DNA from: an uncultured Ignavibacteria bacterium
GTDB taxonomy: Bacteria > Bacteroidota > Ignavibacteria > Kapaibacteriales > Kapaibacteriaceae
Length of the DNA stretch: 64,000 nt
NCBI GenBank assembly: GCA_903939735.1
Contig: CAJAIA010000003.1
Coordinates: 1-64,000, forward strand
Direction of reading: 5' to 3'
Part shown: in pieces, positions 51,518 through 61,127 of the stretch
Layout of the letters: the number at the start of each line of letters is the position of its first letter
How positions within the stretch are numbered: position 1 is the stretch's first letter
The notes under the pieces: model-generated
Database searches by the model: none
Told to the model about the DNA's origin: nothing
What the model saw: the letters and a program-made list of their open reading frames with translations, nothing else
Position numbers and translations under genes: made by a program

Positions 51518-54500
51518 ATGACACAACGATGGATGCTGCGAAGCGCGGTTCTTGCCATCCTTGCGATGGCCTCCGTTGCTGCGTTTGCAGGAACGAACGG
51601 TACGCCACAGCGTCGCACGGAAAAAGACAAGGCAAGCGAACAAGTGCAGCGTACTCCTCGCGGCGTGTTCGATCAGCAACGAAATGTTGTATCGAACATC
51701 GACTTCCAGACAACCAACTATGGCATCTTCGGATTTGACGTTCGAAATGGTGTCGGTGGTACGTTCTGGCCACGCGGTCGCAACAACCAGTACATTTTTG
51801 CTGGTGGTGCATGGTTCGGTGCGCGTAAGCGTCCACCAGGATCTGACTCGCTTCGTAAGCGCGTGCTGATCACGTACAACCCGAATTCGGGCTTGTCGTG
51901 GATGGTGCCGGGCACGATCGAGGACGGCGACCAAGTGATCACAACTGCAGATGCAGGGATCAACAAGTACCGTACATTCTTCTCGACCGATTTTAGCACA
52001 ACAGACGGTACGGACTTCGCGAACCCGTCGTTCCCGCGTTGGCCAATCTGGGATACATCCCCAAGTGACACTGTCCGTTTTAACAACTACTACGGACTGT
52101 ACGTAAACGACCCAACACAACGATTCAAGACGACGTACCCGAAGGGCCCAGCGTTCATCTCGGAAGAAGATGTGTTCTCGGTATATAAGGACACAGACCT
52201 CAACTACTACGAGGGTGGTGTTACCAAGCGTAAGGCCGACGGCTACCCACTGGGCTTCCAAATCGAGCAGATGGTCTACTCGTGGGGCTTCGGTGACTAT
52301 GCCGACTTCTTGTTCTTGAAGTACATGTTCATTCACCCAGCGAGCTACAAGGACACACTGTACGACTGCTGGATGGCTGCTGTACAAGACGTTGATATTG
52401 CGCTTCGCACTAACCCAGTTGGTGGCGCACAGAACGACCGTGCTCGCTTCTACGATGAAGAGCCTGGTCTGAACCTTGCAGTTCAATGGACAAACGTTGA
52501 TCGTGGTGAAGCTGGTCAAGGCTTCGGCTACCTCGGCTTCAACTTCCTTGAGTCGCCAGCGATCGATGCTGAGAAGTTCATGCGCAAGGACAAGCGCCAG
52601 TTCCCAGTTTCTGAGCAGCTCGGTATGCGCACGATGCGCAACTGGCCTATCACGGAAGACCCGATCGAAAACGAAGACCGGTATAACTTCATCTCGAGCC
52701 AACGTCTTGATGGCGACCTTGGTCCTGGCGACCGCCGCCTTATGATGGCAACAGGTCCGTTCCACATGCGTCCAGGCGACTCAGCACGTATCGTTGTTGG
52801 TATCATCCTTGGAGGTACAGCAAACGGTGGCGATGCAACGGGTACAACAGAAGACATGGCCGAACTGATCCGTAAGGTTCGTTTCGCACAATTCGTCTAC
52901 GACAATCAGTTCCGTGCTCCAAAGCCACCAGACCTCACGGTCATCAAGGGTGCTCCGCGCGGTTCTGCAGCTGGTAAGAACTCCTTCATGACAATTCCTG
53001 AAGAAGGATTCCTCCCGCTCAACAATGCTATTGCTATCCAGTGGGACTCAACAGCAGAAATCTCTGTTGATACACTTGAGCGTGGTCTCGACTTCATGGG
53101 CTATCGCATCTATCGCGCACGCCGGATTGATCAAGACACGTTTGCCGTCGACTTCCAAGAGAACGCTCGCAAGGGTCCACTCGCATGGAAGCAAATCGGA
53201 CAATTCGCGATGGCTTCACCATTCGTGAAGGAAGGTGCTGCGATTGGTAGCACAGGCGTTCGCATGGATCAGTTCCAAGTGATCGACGTGATTAAGCCGA
53301 ATCAGCGCAAGTTCATGGTCGTTCGCTCGGTGAATCTTCAGCAAGAGCCATGGGGATCATACTTCTCACGTCTGCTCCGCGGTCGTGACTCGCTCTATGG
53401 TCTGCGTATCAATCGCTCGGACTCGACGATTATCACAACGGGCTTTGTGTCGGGCACGAACAATCGCGTTCCGAACTTCGACAAGCTCGATTCGATCCGC
53501 TTTACGTACTTCACGACGCTCATCGAGACACTTCCACCGGTTCGCCGCCTGGGTGCCAATCTTCAGCTCGACACGATCGCAGCGAAGGTTGCGAAGGATT
53601 CACTTGTGAAGCTGATCCTTGCTCGCCGCGTGAAGATGGAGCCGTTCCAGTTCAACGATACGGATACCGTATTCTCGGCAGATGGTTCTGCGAAGCTGGT
53701 CGCTGTTAAGCGTCCATGGGAAGAGACAAACGAAGTCCGCAAGGAGATCGTAGCCAAGTACATGCGCGAGACAACAAATGGTCGCGTATTCTTCGACCTT
53801 GGTGACGATGATCGTAACGGAACAGTTACGTACTCGGCAAACGCAGAAGCGAGCGAGAAGCTGATCAACAACATCGACTACACATATGCTGTTCGTGCAT
53901 ATGACGAAGGCGATTACCTTCTCCCAACACCGCCAAAGCTGAACAACCGCGCGGTTGGTCTGCCGAATGTTGTTACGGCAACACCACTGGCATCACGCCC
54001 AGGTAACGCGGCAGCCTTTACGTTTACAACGGACGATGCAAATCGCAAGAAGCTCGGTGGTATCTACAACGTTCGTCTTCTTGTGAACGACCAGCAGCGC
54101 TTCAATCAATTGTTTGCAGGCCGTACGCTTGAGCTGGAGTTCTTCCGTTTCTGGACAGGCTTCAATCCTGTGCCGAACTCAACTGCTCCGGGTGATGGTC
54201 TCTACGGTGTTGTCTTCATTCTCCGCGATTCGTCAACACGCGAAGAACTCAACACATGGACAAGCTTCCTTCCACCGGAACTCTGCCCATCGTCGAACGT
54301 TCCTGGTCTCCCAGGCTACTTCACTGAAAACTCAGCGGTCTATGTCGATACCAATCAGGTGATGTACGACACAGTGTACAACACTGATGGTTCGATCCGT
54401 CGCATCGATTCTACGCTGTTTGGTTTGCCAGATTCACGTGAGAAGGTGATCCGCTCGGGCATGTTCACATCGGATGCTGCCTGCTTTGCGAACAAGTATG

Positions 54501-55819
54501 CCTTCGGTGCACTTGGTGTAGCGTTCGATTATGCAATCGAGCAGTGGGGTGGTATCTACCGTGCAGACACAGCATTCGTTGCAAGCGGTCCAGCAGGTTA
54601 TCCTGTGTCGAAAAACAACTCTGTTGCGTCGGTGTACAACAACTCGAATGAGTTGAACCCGGCACCACCGTACATCCAGCTACCGTATCCAGACTTTGTT
54701 CCTGCACAGCCGTGGGCGACGAGTTACAACAACGGACCTGGTATCTACGAAGTGACATTCAAAGAAGGTGGAACGGAATCGATTCGCACCAACTTCGAAG
54801 TTGCTGCTGGTCGTGACTCGCTCATTACATTCAGCGATGTTCCATACCTCACGTATGACATCAAGAACGTCTACTCCTTCGAACGCCAAGATCCACGTGC
54901 CGATGGCACGGTGGGAACAGCAACTGTTGGATACGACTTCAATCTGACGCCTCAGGTTCTCGACTATGCAAAGATCCCTGCAGCACAAGTGCTCCAGTTC
55001 CCGAACCCAGAAGCTGTCCTTCTCGGCCACTTCACGGGTGCTACGTTCGGATGGCGCAACTCGCGTGGCTCGGACTTCCGTCCGTCCACACTTGCACGCT
55101 TGGCTGCACAGTCAAACGATGGTAAGCCAGTAGGTGAGCAGAACCGTTACTACCTTTCACGTCGTCTTTCGACGGGTGGTGGTGATACGCTCGACTTCAC
55201 ACACGTGATTGCACTTGGTGGTACGCAGTTCGTTCTGGACTTCGCACAACTCGGACGTATTCGTTCGAACCGCACGATCACTGATGCTGCTCCAACACCA
55301 TCGAGTCCAGTAACACAGTGGGCTACGGAAGATGTCAAGCCAGGCGATAAGATTCGCCTCCTGACATTCGGTGGTGCATTCGGTTTCCCATTCGATTCGG
55401 CAAAGGCGTACATCCGTGTCGCTCAGTACGATCCGTACACGGCACAGTCAAACGCACAGTCGTACTCGGATGAACAGCTCGAACAAGTTCAGGTTGTACC
55501 GAATCCGTACTACGTAACACACGAAGGTGTTACGACGCCATTCCAAGGCCAGCTCTACTTTACACGTCTGCCACGTGTGTGTAAGATCTCGATCTTCACA
55601 TCGAACGGTGAACTCGTGAAGGTGATCGATCATAACGAAACAAACGGAGTATCGCCAGACAGGGCCGGGGCCGATGTTTGGAACCTCCTCTCCAAGAACA
55701 ATCAGCGCGTTGCAAGCCAAATGCTTGTTGCGAAGATCGAAACTCCGGAAGGCGCTAGCGTCATCCGCAAGTTCACGATCATCGTAGGACCTGCACGTGT
55801 TGTTGGTGACGGACAGTAA
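51518..55819 (+). CDS. Large exported protein of unknown function, partner of the TonB receptor and PorV-like protein
   Basis: Two starts are possible. ATG 51518 (MTQRWMLRSAVLAILAMASVAAFAG, GGAG 5 nt upstream) gives a compact signal peptide, while ATG 51488 adds 10 residues. I prefer 51518, giving 1433 residues. I do not recognise the body. It is rich in aromatic and Asp/Asn residues and contains repeated short beta segments, for example GDRRLMMATGPFHMRPGDSARIVVGIILGG and MGYRIYRARRIDQDTFAV, the latter fibronectin III-like. The C-terminus VVPNPYYVTHEGV...LPRVCKISIFTSNGELVKVI...SQMLVAKIETPEGASVIRKFTIIV resembles a T9SS/FlgD-Ig-type sorting domain with an extra 9-residue tail. The order receptor, large protein, PorV suggests a surface complex. 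Confidence 0.75.
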   Translation: MTQRWMLRSAVLAILAMASVAAFAGTNGTPQRRTEKDKASEQVQRTPRGVFDQQRNVVSNIDFQTTNYGIFGFDVRNGVGGTFWPRGRNNQYIFAGGAWFGARKRPPGSDSLRKRVLITYNPNSGLSWMVPGTIEDGDQVITTADAGINKYRTFFSTDFSTTDGTDFANPSFPRWPIWDTSPSDTVRFNNYYGLYVNDPTQRFKTTYPKGPAFISEEDVFSVYKDTDLNYYEGGVTKRKADGYPLGFQIEQMVYSWGFGDYADFLFLKYMFIHPASYKDTLYDCWMAAVQDVDIALRTNPVGGAQNDRARFYDEEPGLNLAVQWTNVDRGEAGQGFGYLGFNFLESPAIDAEKFMRKDKRQFPVSEQLGMRTMRNWPITEDPIENEDRYNFISSQRLDGDLGPGDRRLMMATGPFHMRPGDSARIVVGIILGGTANGGDATGTTEDMAELIRKVRFAQFVYDNQFRAPKPPDLTVIKGAPRGSAAGKNSFMTIPEEGFLPLNNAIAIQWDSTAEISVDTLERGLDFMGYRIYRARRIDQDTFAVDFQENARKGPLAWKQIGQFAMASPFVKEGAAIGSTGVRMDQFQVIDVIKPNQRKFMVVRSVNLQQEPWGSYFSRLLRGRDSLYGLRINRSDSTIITTGFVSGTNNRVPNFDKLDSIRFTYFTTLIETLPPVRRLGANLQLDTIAAKVAKDSLVKLILARRVKMEPFQFNDTDTVFSADGSAKLVAVKRPWEETNEVRKEIVAKYMRETTNGRVFFDLGDDDRNGTVTYSANAEASEKLINNIDYTYAVRAYDEGDYLLPTPPKLNNRAVGLPNVVTATPLASRPGNAAAFTFTTDDANRKKLGGIYNVRLLVNDQQRFNQLFAGRTLELEFFRFWTGFNPVPNSTAPGDGLYGVVFILRDSSTREELNTWTSFLPPELCPSSNVPGLPGYFTENSAVYVDTNQVMYDTVYNTDGSIRRIDSTLFGLPDSREKVIRSGMFTSDAACFANKYAFGALGVAFDYAIEQWGGIYRADTAFVASGPAGYPVSKNNSVASVYNNSNELNPAPPYIQLPYPDFVPAQPWATSYNNGPGIYEVTFKEGGTESIRTNFEVAAGRDSLITFSDVPYLTYDIKNVYSFERQDPRADGTVGTATVGYDFNLTPQVLDYAKIPAAQVLQFPNPEAVLLGHFTGATFGWRNSRGSDFRPSTLARLAAQSNDGKPVGEQNRYYLSRRLSTGGGDTLDFTHVIALGGTQFVLDFAQLGRIRSNRTITDAAPTPSSPVTQWATEDVKPGDKIRLLTFGGAFGFPFDSAKAYIRVAQYDPYTAQSNAQSYSDEQLEQVQVVPNPYYVTHEGVTTPFQGQLYFTRLPRVCKISIFTSNGELVKVIDHNETNGVSPDRAGADVWNLLSKNNQRVASQMLVAKIETPEGASVIRKFTIIVGPARVVGDGQ

Positions 55820-55831
55820 GGGAGGGACACA

Positions 55832-56908
55832 ATGAAGAACATGAACACACTTACACGCATTGCCTTCGCGGCCTTCCTTCTCTGCATCTCCTCGTCGATG
55901 GCATCAGCACAGCTGATCGCCGTGACGGCCGGAGAGTTCACAAAGGTCGGTCTCTCAGGGGGTCAGTTCCTGAAGATTGGCGTCGGCGCTCGTGGTACGG
56001 GCATGGCCGGTGCATTCTCAGCGGTCTCTGATGACCTTTCATCGATCTTCTGGAATTCAGCAGGCTTGGCCGACGTCAAGCGCTATGCTGCTGATTTCAG
56101 CCAGACGTTCTGGTTCGCTGGAATGTCGCACAACTTCGCTGCTGTTGCGATTCCTGTCGGTGAGAAGTTCCGCCTCGGCGCAAGCTTCACGTCGTTCAGC
56201 TCTGGCAACATCAACGTGACGACGACAAATCAGCAGGACGGTACGGGCGGTATCTACAATGTGAGCGATATCGCTATCGGTATCACACTCGCTGGATACC
56301 TCACGGAGCAGTTCTCGTTCGGTGCAACAGCGAAGTATGTGCAGCACGCCTTCTCGAACATGAGCGCCAGCGGCGTTGTGTTCGACGTTGGTACGCGCTA
56401 CAATACGGGCTACAAGGGCTTGATGCTTGGTTTCTCGATCAATTCCCTTGGTACGCAACAGTCGTACGACGGACCCGAGATCACACGCACGAATAGCCCA
56501 ACGCCGGGTCTGAATAACATGTCGCTCGACATGCAGATGCAGACATCGCCGTTCGATATGCCACTGTCATTCCGTGCTGGTCTCGGTGCGGACCTCTGCC
56601 AGGGCATGCTCTTCGAACCACAAGTTGATGCCAATGGCGTACTCGAGCACTCGCTGGTAGCAGCGGTGGACTTCGAGACGTTCAGTGACACACCAGAACA
56701 ATTTGCTGTCGGTACAGAATACACATGGCGTGATTTCGTCAGTGTACGCGCTGGATATCGCTTCGGTTCAGATCAGTTCGGTCTGGCCGGTGGACTCGGC
56801 CTCCGCTATAATGGCGGTGGATTCGAGGGTCAAGTCGACTACTCTGTGAACCCAACACAGAACATCGGATTGATCAGCCGACTGAGCGTTGCGATGCGCT
56901 TCCAGTAA
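55832..56908 (+). CDS. PorV/PorQ-family outer-membrane protein
   Basis: ATG 55832 follows GGGAGGGACACA, 12 nt after the large exported protein. The 358-residue product has a signal peptide (LTRIAFAAFLLCISSSMASAQ) and the family opening FTKVGLSGGQFLKIGVGARGTGMAGAFSAVSDDLSSIFWNSAGLADV, where the GARxxGMGGAF and WNPAGLA phrases are the hallmark of PorV/UPF0164 proteins. A 14-strand FadL-like barrel follows, ending in RLSVAMRFQ. PorV is the T9SS shuttle that carries cargo from the translocon to the attachment complex. Many FCB genomes have extra copies beside specific cargo, and this looks like one. A terminator follows. Confidence 0.85.
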   Translation: MKNMNTLTRIAFAAFLLCISSSMASAQLIAVTAGEFTKVGLSGGQFLKIGVGARGTGMAGAFSAVSDDLSSIFWNSAGLADVKRYAADFSQTFWFAGMSHNFAAVAIPVGEKFRLGASFTSFSSGNINVTTTNQQDGTGGIYNVSDIAIGITLAGYLTEQFSFGATAKYVQHAFSNMSASGVVFDVGTRYNTGYKGLMLGFSINSLGTQQSYDGPEITRTNSPTPGLNNMSLDMQMQTSPFDMPLSFRAGLGADLCQGMLFEPQVDANGVLEHSLVAAVDFETFSDTPEQFAVGTEYTWRDFVSVRAGYRFGSDQFGLAGGLGLRYNGGGFEGQVDYSVNPTQNIGLISRLSVAMRFQ

Positions 56909-56934
56909 TCGACGGCTGTCGACGTAGAATTCTC

Positions 56935-56977
56935 TCAATGCCGTTGGTCCACTGGACGAACGGCATTGATTGTTTTT
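56935..56977 (+). terminator. Intrinsic terminator after the PorV-like gene
   Basis: TCAATGCCGTT (56935-56945) and AACGGCATTGA (56959-56969) form an 11-bp stem. Its loop holds a second small stem (GTCCA-C-TGGAC), and TTGTTTTT follows. It closes the Asp-box/TonB receptor/large protein/PorV unit. Confidence 0.92.
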
Positions 56978-56991
56978 AAGGGCACACTCCC

Positions 56992-58404
56992 ATGAATCGT
57001 ATCCTCTTCATCACCTTGCTTGCAGCGACGCTTTCTGCGCGCAGCGCAGATCAACGTGCACTCGATGTGGTCGTTGACGTTGTGCAATTCCGCGGCGAGG
57101 GGGCTTCCACACGATGGGAGTTTCAATACTCATTCGCCGACACCGCCCTGCGCTATGTGATTGCTCCTTCAGGTTTTCAAGCAGAGATGCTGTGCCGTAT
57201 CAACGTGGTGTCGGCCATCGGTGATACGCTGCGCGACGAGTGGATTGCCTCTGCCGCAAGTACTGTCCAGAAGCCACTGCATCAGCGGTTCTACGCCGGT
57301 GTACGCTCACTCCAACTCGCGCCAGGCAATTACAAGGTCACGTTCAACGCCCGCGACATACACGACGACACGCGGGTACTCACGAGTACGTTCTCATCAA
57401 CAGTGCAGGCCTTCACCTTTAAGCCATCGATGAGCGATGTGATGTTCGTGATGCCACGCGCGATCGGAAGCGACGCACGGTTTGATCGCAACGGTGAATC
57501 AGCACAACCGAATCCTCGACATGAAATCATCGGACGTGATCCGTCGATCTGTTTCTACACCGAGATCTATAATGCTCGCCGGGCAAACCTCGATACGTTC
57601 GCTCTTGAGTTCCAGGTGCTTGATCACGTGCGTGAAGAACAGCTGGTGACGTATCTCCGCGAGATCGGTACAAGCGATGGCTTGGTTGTGCGCGAAGAGA
57701 TTCCTGCTGGCGCGCTGCGCTCGGGTGTCTACACCCTCCGCACGCGCATGCTCTCGAAGGATCTCGTAACCGTGTACGACACGAAAGAAGAGCGTGTGTT
57801 TATTCTCAACCCTGAGCTTCCACCAGAGGGCAAGCTCCTGCTCTCGGAAGATGAGCAGTTCCAAGCATCGGAGTGGTCTGTCGTTACCGATGAGCGTCTC
57901 GAACACGAACTCGAGCTTTCCGATGTGCTTGCTTCACGCGCAGAAATGAGCATTCGTGCATCATGCACCGATACGCGTTCGAAGCAGCGATACCTCTTCA
58001 AGTTCTGGCGCCAACGGGATCCCGATCTCTCGACGTTTGCCAATGAGCGTCTTGATGATTTCCGCGCGATGTATAAGCGCGCACAGTCGTTCTACGGCAA
58101 TCCAACGTTTCGGAATGGATGGAAGACAGATCGTGGGTTAACGCTATTGCGGTATGGGATTCCGACGCAGGTTGAACAGTTCATTCAGACGATTGATACG
58201 AAGCCCTACGAGATATGGTTCTATCAAGGCATTCAAGGTGGCGTGCACTTCTACTTCGTGGACATGAATTTGCAGCAGAATCACCGGTTGGTGCATTCGA
58301 CAATGATTGGACAGATACGCGAACCGAACTGGTACAATCTTTACTGCAAGGCCTTCGAGCCAAACCCAATCCCACTCGAGTCACTCCGTCCGAGTCAACG
58401 ATAA
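56992..58404 (+). CDS. GWxTD domain-containing exported protein
   Basis: The 470-residue product has a signal peptide (MNRILFITLLAATLSARSA, no lipobox). The C-terminal GWxTD domain has the defining FRNGWKTDRGLTLLRYGIPTQVEQF, then EIWFYQGIQGGVHFYFVDMN. The family occurs in Bacteroidota, Acidobacteria and relatives, and its role is unknown. The N-terminal half is beta-rich and resembles DUF-type surface domains. It begins 15 nt after the terminator, so some transcripts may read through, since no own promoter is clear. Its stop overlaps the next start by one base (TAATG), leading the envelope operon. Confidence 0.88.
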   Translation: MNRILFITLLAATLSARSADQRALDVVVDVVQFRGEGASTRWEFQYSFADTALRYVIAPSGFQAEMLCRINVVSAIGDTLRDEWIASAASTVQKPLHQRFYAGVRSLQLAPGNYKVTFNARDIHDDTRVLTSTFSSTVQAFTFKPSMSDVMFVMPRAIGSDARFDRNGESAQPNPRHEIIGRDPSICFYTEIYNARRANLDTFALEFQVLDHVREEQLVTYLREIGTSDGLVVREEIPAGALRSGVYTLRTRMLSKDLVTVYDTKEERVFILNPELPPEGKLLLSEDEQFQASEWSVVTDERLEHELELSDVLASRAEMSIRASCTDTRSKQRYLFKFWRQRDPDLSTFANERLDDFRAMYKRAQSFYGNPTFRNGWKTDRGLTLLRYGIPTQVEQFIQTIDTKPYEIWFYQGIQGGVHFYFVDMNLQQNHRLVHSTMIGQIREPNWYNLYCKAFEPNPIPLESLRPSQR

Positions 58405-59279
58405 TGTCGCTCAGTGATCGGTCGACAACATGGGCGCTGCTAGCACTGGGCACAGTCGCTCGCGTATTGCCATGGTCTGCGCGTCGCACTCTTGGACGTT
58501 TGATCGGACGACGAATGATGGGGCTCTCATCATCGCGCCGGCGCATCACACAAGAGAATGTTGAGCGTGCATTCCCATCGATAGCTGCGCCAGCGCGCGA
58601 CGCGATTGTGCATGCATCGTATGAGAATCTTGGCGTGGTGCTCACGGAGCTCCTAGCGACGCCGGCACTCACGCGTGAAGCCGTGCTCGATCGTGTGTCG
58701 ATCCCTGGGTTCGACGCTGTGCGTGCACGTCACGCAGAAGGGAAGCCAACGATATTCCTTTCCGCGCATTACGGCAACTGGGAATACTTAGCAATGGCGG
58801 CAGGACTGATGCTCGATGCGCCAGTTTCAATCGTTGTGCATCCACAACACAATGCGGCTGCCGATCGCATCCTTAACGCGTATCGATCGCAATTCGGGAA
58901 CATCCTGATCCCGATGGGGGATGCTGCGCGCCCCTTAGTCAGAACGCTCTCGACGGGCGGAACTGTTGCGTTCCTCGTCGACCAGCACGGCGTGCCGGAA
59001 AAGGATCCATGGATTGAGTTCTTCGGTGCGGCAACGCCCACGTATGAAGCTCCAGCTGCGCTGGCATTGAGATTCAATGCACCAATCTTCTATGCATTCG
59101 CCGAGCGGATGGAAGATGGACGCTACGTTGCGCAGATTCGCGAGCTACCGATGGATGATCTCACGAACGATCGTGATGGTGTGCGCGAGCTTACGCGACG
59201 TCACGTTGCTGTGCTCGAAGAACAAATCCGACGCAGACCCGAGTTGTGGTCGTGGCAGCATCGGAGGTGGCGCACATGA
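58404..59279 (+). CDS. LpxL/HtrB-family lysophospholipid or lipid A acyltransferase
   Basis: ATG 58404 overlaps the GWxTD stop (TAATG); the track start 58215 is inside that gene. The 291-residue protein has the catalytic HxxxxD/E block as SAHYGNWEY, followed by GNILIPMGDAARPLVRTLSTGGTVAFLVDQHGVPEKDPWIEFFGAATPTYEAPAALALRFNAPIFYAFAERM, the standard LpxL order including the DQ motif. It transfers a secondary acyl chain, most likely to lipid A or a related lipid, on the cytoplasmic side of the inner membrane. The next gene overlaps by ATGA. Confidence 0.9.
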   Translation: MSLSDRSTTWALLALGTVARVLPWSARRTLGRLIGRRMMGLSSSRRRITQENVERAFPSIAAPARDAIVHASYENLGVVLTELLATPALTREAVLDRVSIPGFDAVRARHAEGKPTIFLSAHYGNWEYLAMAAGLMLDAPVSIVVHPQHNAAADRILNAYRSQFGNILIPMGDAARPLVRTLSTGGTVAFLVDQHGVPEKDPWIEFFGAATPTYEAPAALALRFNAPIFYAFAERMEDGRYVAQIRELPMDDLTNDRDGVRELTRRHVAVLEEQIRRRPELWSWQHRRWRT

Positions 59280-60391
59280 AGTGGATCGTCGTACAGACAG
59301 CATTCCTTGGCGATGTGGTGCTCACGTTGCCGCTCTGCGTTGCCATTAAACAGTTCGATCCAGAAGCTGACGTCGTGTTCGTCACAACACCCGCAGCATC
59401 GGGCGTTGTTGAGCGATGTTCCTCGGTCGACAAGGTTGTGGTGTTTGACAAGCGAGCACGCCACCGTAGGTCGAGCGCACGAAAGGTTCTCGCGCAGAAT
59501 CTTCATGCAGACGATGCGATTGTGCTCGTGCCGCATAAGAGTTTTCGCACCTTGATGCTCGTGCGCGATATGCGCGCTCGTCGTGTGGTGACATATGCCG
59601 ATGCGTGGACGCGGTGGATCGCCGATGTGAAGGTGCCGTATCCAGCTCGACTTCATGATGCACAGCGCCATCTCGCGTTGCTAACGCCAATGTCCAACAC
59701 AGCGCACGAAGTGATGGCGATGCTGCCAATACCACTGACATCGGAGCACGATCGTGCTCAGGCCAAGTATCACGTGCCCCCTGGCTCGAATCCGCTTGTT
59801 GTGATCGCACCGGGTTCAGTGTGGCCCACCAAGCAATGGCCGATGGCGTCGTTTCGGGAGCTTGCGATGCGCCTTGCACAACGCGATTGCCGCGTAGTGA
59901 TTGTTGGTGATGCATCCGTGCGCGGACAGGTTCCAGAGTCTGCCCAGTGCCGAGATGCCAGTGGTCAAACCACGTTACCTGAAGCTGCGGCCATCATCGC
60001 ACAGGCGAATGTCGTAGTTTCGAACGACAGCGCGCCCGTGCATCTCGCATCAATGTGCCAAGTTCCTACCGTTGCCATCTTCGGACCAACCATTCCGGAG
60101 TTCGGTTTCGGTCCACTCGGACCCAACGGACGTGTTGTTCAGCGTACAGACCTAGCATGCCGTCCATGCAGCGCACACGGTGCAACCGCGTGCCCAATTG
60201 GAACACATGCCTGTATGACGCACCTCTCCGTTGATGCAGTAGAGGCTGTAATCAACGATCTTCTTCACGCACACGATGAGAATCGCCATGCGCAATCAAC
60301 GACGTCCATCATCCCGTCCACCCCAACGCCAACAGCGTTCCCAACGCACGGAGCAGGACGCCCCGCCAGCACGCAAGAAGGCCAAGGCTGA
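59276..60391 (+). CDS. Glycosyltransferase family 9 (heptosyltransferase-like)
   Basis: ATG 59276 follows GGAGG at 8 nt and overlaps the acyltransferase stop. The 371-residue protein has the GT9 opening VVQTAFLGDVVLTLPLCVAI, the middle VVIAPGSVWPTKQWPMASFRELA, and the donor-site VVSNDSAPVHLASMCQVPTVAIFGPTIPEFGFGP. A Cys cluster near the end (CRPCSAHGATACPIGTHACM) is common in GT9 proteins. It adds a sugar (often heptose) to lipopolysaccharide core or another surface glycan. The conserved part ends near residue 335. The last 35 residues (Ser/Thr/Pro-rich) overlap the start of the next gene in another frame. Confidence 0.9.
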   Translation: MKWIVVQTAFLGDVVLTLPLCVAIKQFDPEADVVFVTTPAASGVVERCSSVDKVVVFDKRARHRRSSARKVLAQNLHADDAIVLVPHKSFRTLMLVRDMRARRVVTYADAWTRWIADVKVPYPARLHDAQRHLALLTPMSNTAHEVMAMLPIPLTSEHDRAQAKYHVPPGSNPLVVIAPGSVWPTKQWPMASFRELAMRLAQRDCRVVIVGDASVRGQVPESAQCRDASGQTTLPEAAAIIAQANVVVSNDSAPVHLASMCQVPTVAIFGPTIPEFGFGPLGPNGRVVQRTDLACRPCSAHGATACPIGTHACMTHLSVDAVEAVINDLLHAHDENRHAQSTTSIIPSTPTPTAFPTHGAGRPASTQEGQG

Positions 60392-61127
60392 CAGCGAATA
60401 CGAAGCGCCCAATGCGCCACAACGACTCAACAAGGCCATCGCCGATGCAGGTGTTGCATCGCGTCGACGTGCCGATGAGTTGATTCGTACCGGCGCTGTA
60501 AAAGTCAACGGTCGCATCATTGTTGAGCTTGGAACCAAGATCGAGATCGACGACATGGTCACGGTCAACGGTGAGCCGATCACGCGGTACAAGCACCTTA
60601 CCTACATCGTGCTCAATAAGCCAAAGGATGTCATCTCGACGTCCAGCGATGAAAAGGGGCGCGCAACCGTCTTCGACGTTGTGCGTCTGAAGACACGTCT
60701 CTTCACCGTGGGACGCCTCGACCGGAACACTACAGGTGTGTTGCTTCTCACCAATGATGGTGAGCTCGCAAACCGTCTGATGCACCCTAGCTACGGCATT
60801 CTGCGTGTCTACAAGGCCGTGCTCGATAAGCCGCTGCGTCCAGATCAAGCGCGGACTATTGCCGCGGGTGTCGAGCTCGAGGATGGGCCAACGCAGCCGT
60901 GCGAAGTAACCATCGACCCGTCGGATAAAACCAACGTGATGATCGGTATCCGCGAAGGTCGTAATCGCGAGGTTCGCCGAATCTTCGAGCACCTTGGCTT
61001 CGACGTCAAGCGCCTTGATCGCAGAGAGTATGCAAACATGTCGACGCGTGGACTCAAACGCGGCGAGTATCGTCACCTCACGCGCGAAGAAGTCTTTGAA
61101 CTTAAACGTCTCGTGCAATTGACCTGA
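60276..61127 (+). CDS. RluB/RsuA-type rRNA pseudouridine synthase
   Basis: The 283-residue protein has a basic, disordered N-tail (NQRRPSSRPPQRQQRSQRTEQ), an S4 RNA-binding domain (RLNKAIADAGVASRRRADELI), and the catalytic domain with the Asp in GRLDRNTTGVLLLTNDG and the family's VYKAVLDKPL and EGRNREVRRIFEHLGFDVKRLDR. It isomerises a uridine of 23S or 16S rRNA; the RluB/E/F/RsuA target cannot be told apart here. The start may be ATG 60276 or 60288. Either way it lies inside the GT9 gene, overlapping by 104-116 nt. The S4 domain begins only after the overlap, with no later start codon available. Confidence 0.9.
   Translation: MRIAMRNQRRPSSRPPQRQQRSQRTEQDAPPARKKAKADSEYEAPNAPQRLNKAIADAGVASRRRADELIRTGAVKVNGRIIVELGTKIEIDDMVTVNGEPITRYKHLTYIVLNKPKDVISTSSDEKGRATVFDVVRLKTRLFTVGRLDRNTTGVLLLTNDGELANRLMHPSYGILRVYKAVLDKPLRPDQARTIAAGVELEDGPTQPCEVTIDPSDKTNVMIGIREGRNREVRRIFEHLGFDVKRLDRREYANMSTRGLKRGEYRHLTREEVFELKRLVQLT

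Noticed and set aside
51338-52765. 475-aa ORF on the minus strand opposite the TonB receptor and the large exported protein
   Set aside because: It is Cys/Arg/Val-rich with no recognisable motif and is antisense to two strongly supported coding genes; the long ORF arises from their biased codons.
60309-61118. 269-aa minus-strand ORF opposite the pseudouridine synthase
   Set aside because: Antisense shadow of a gene with full catalytic motifs; the translation has no family-like pattern.
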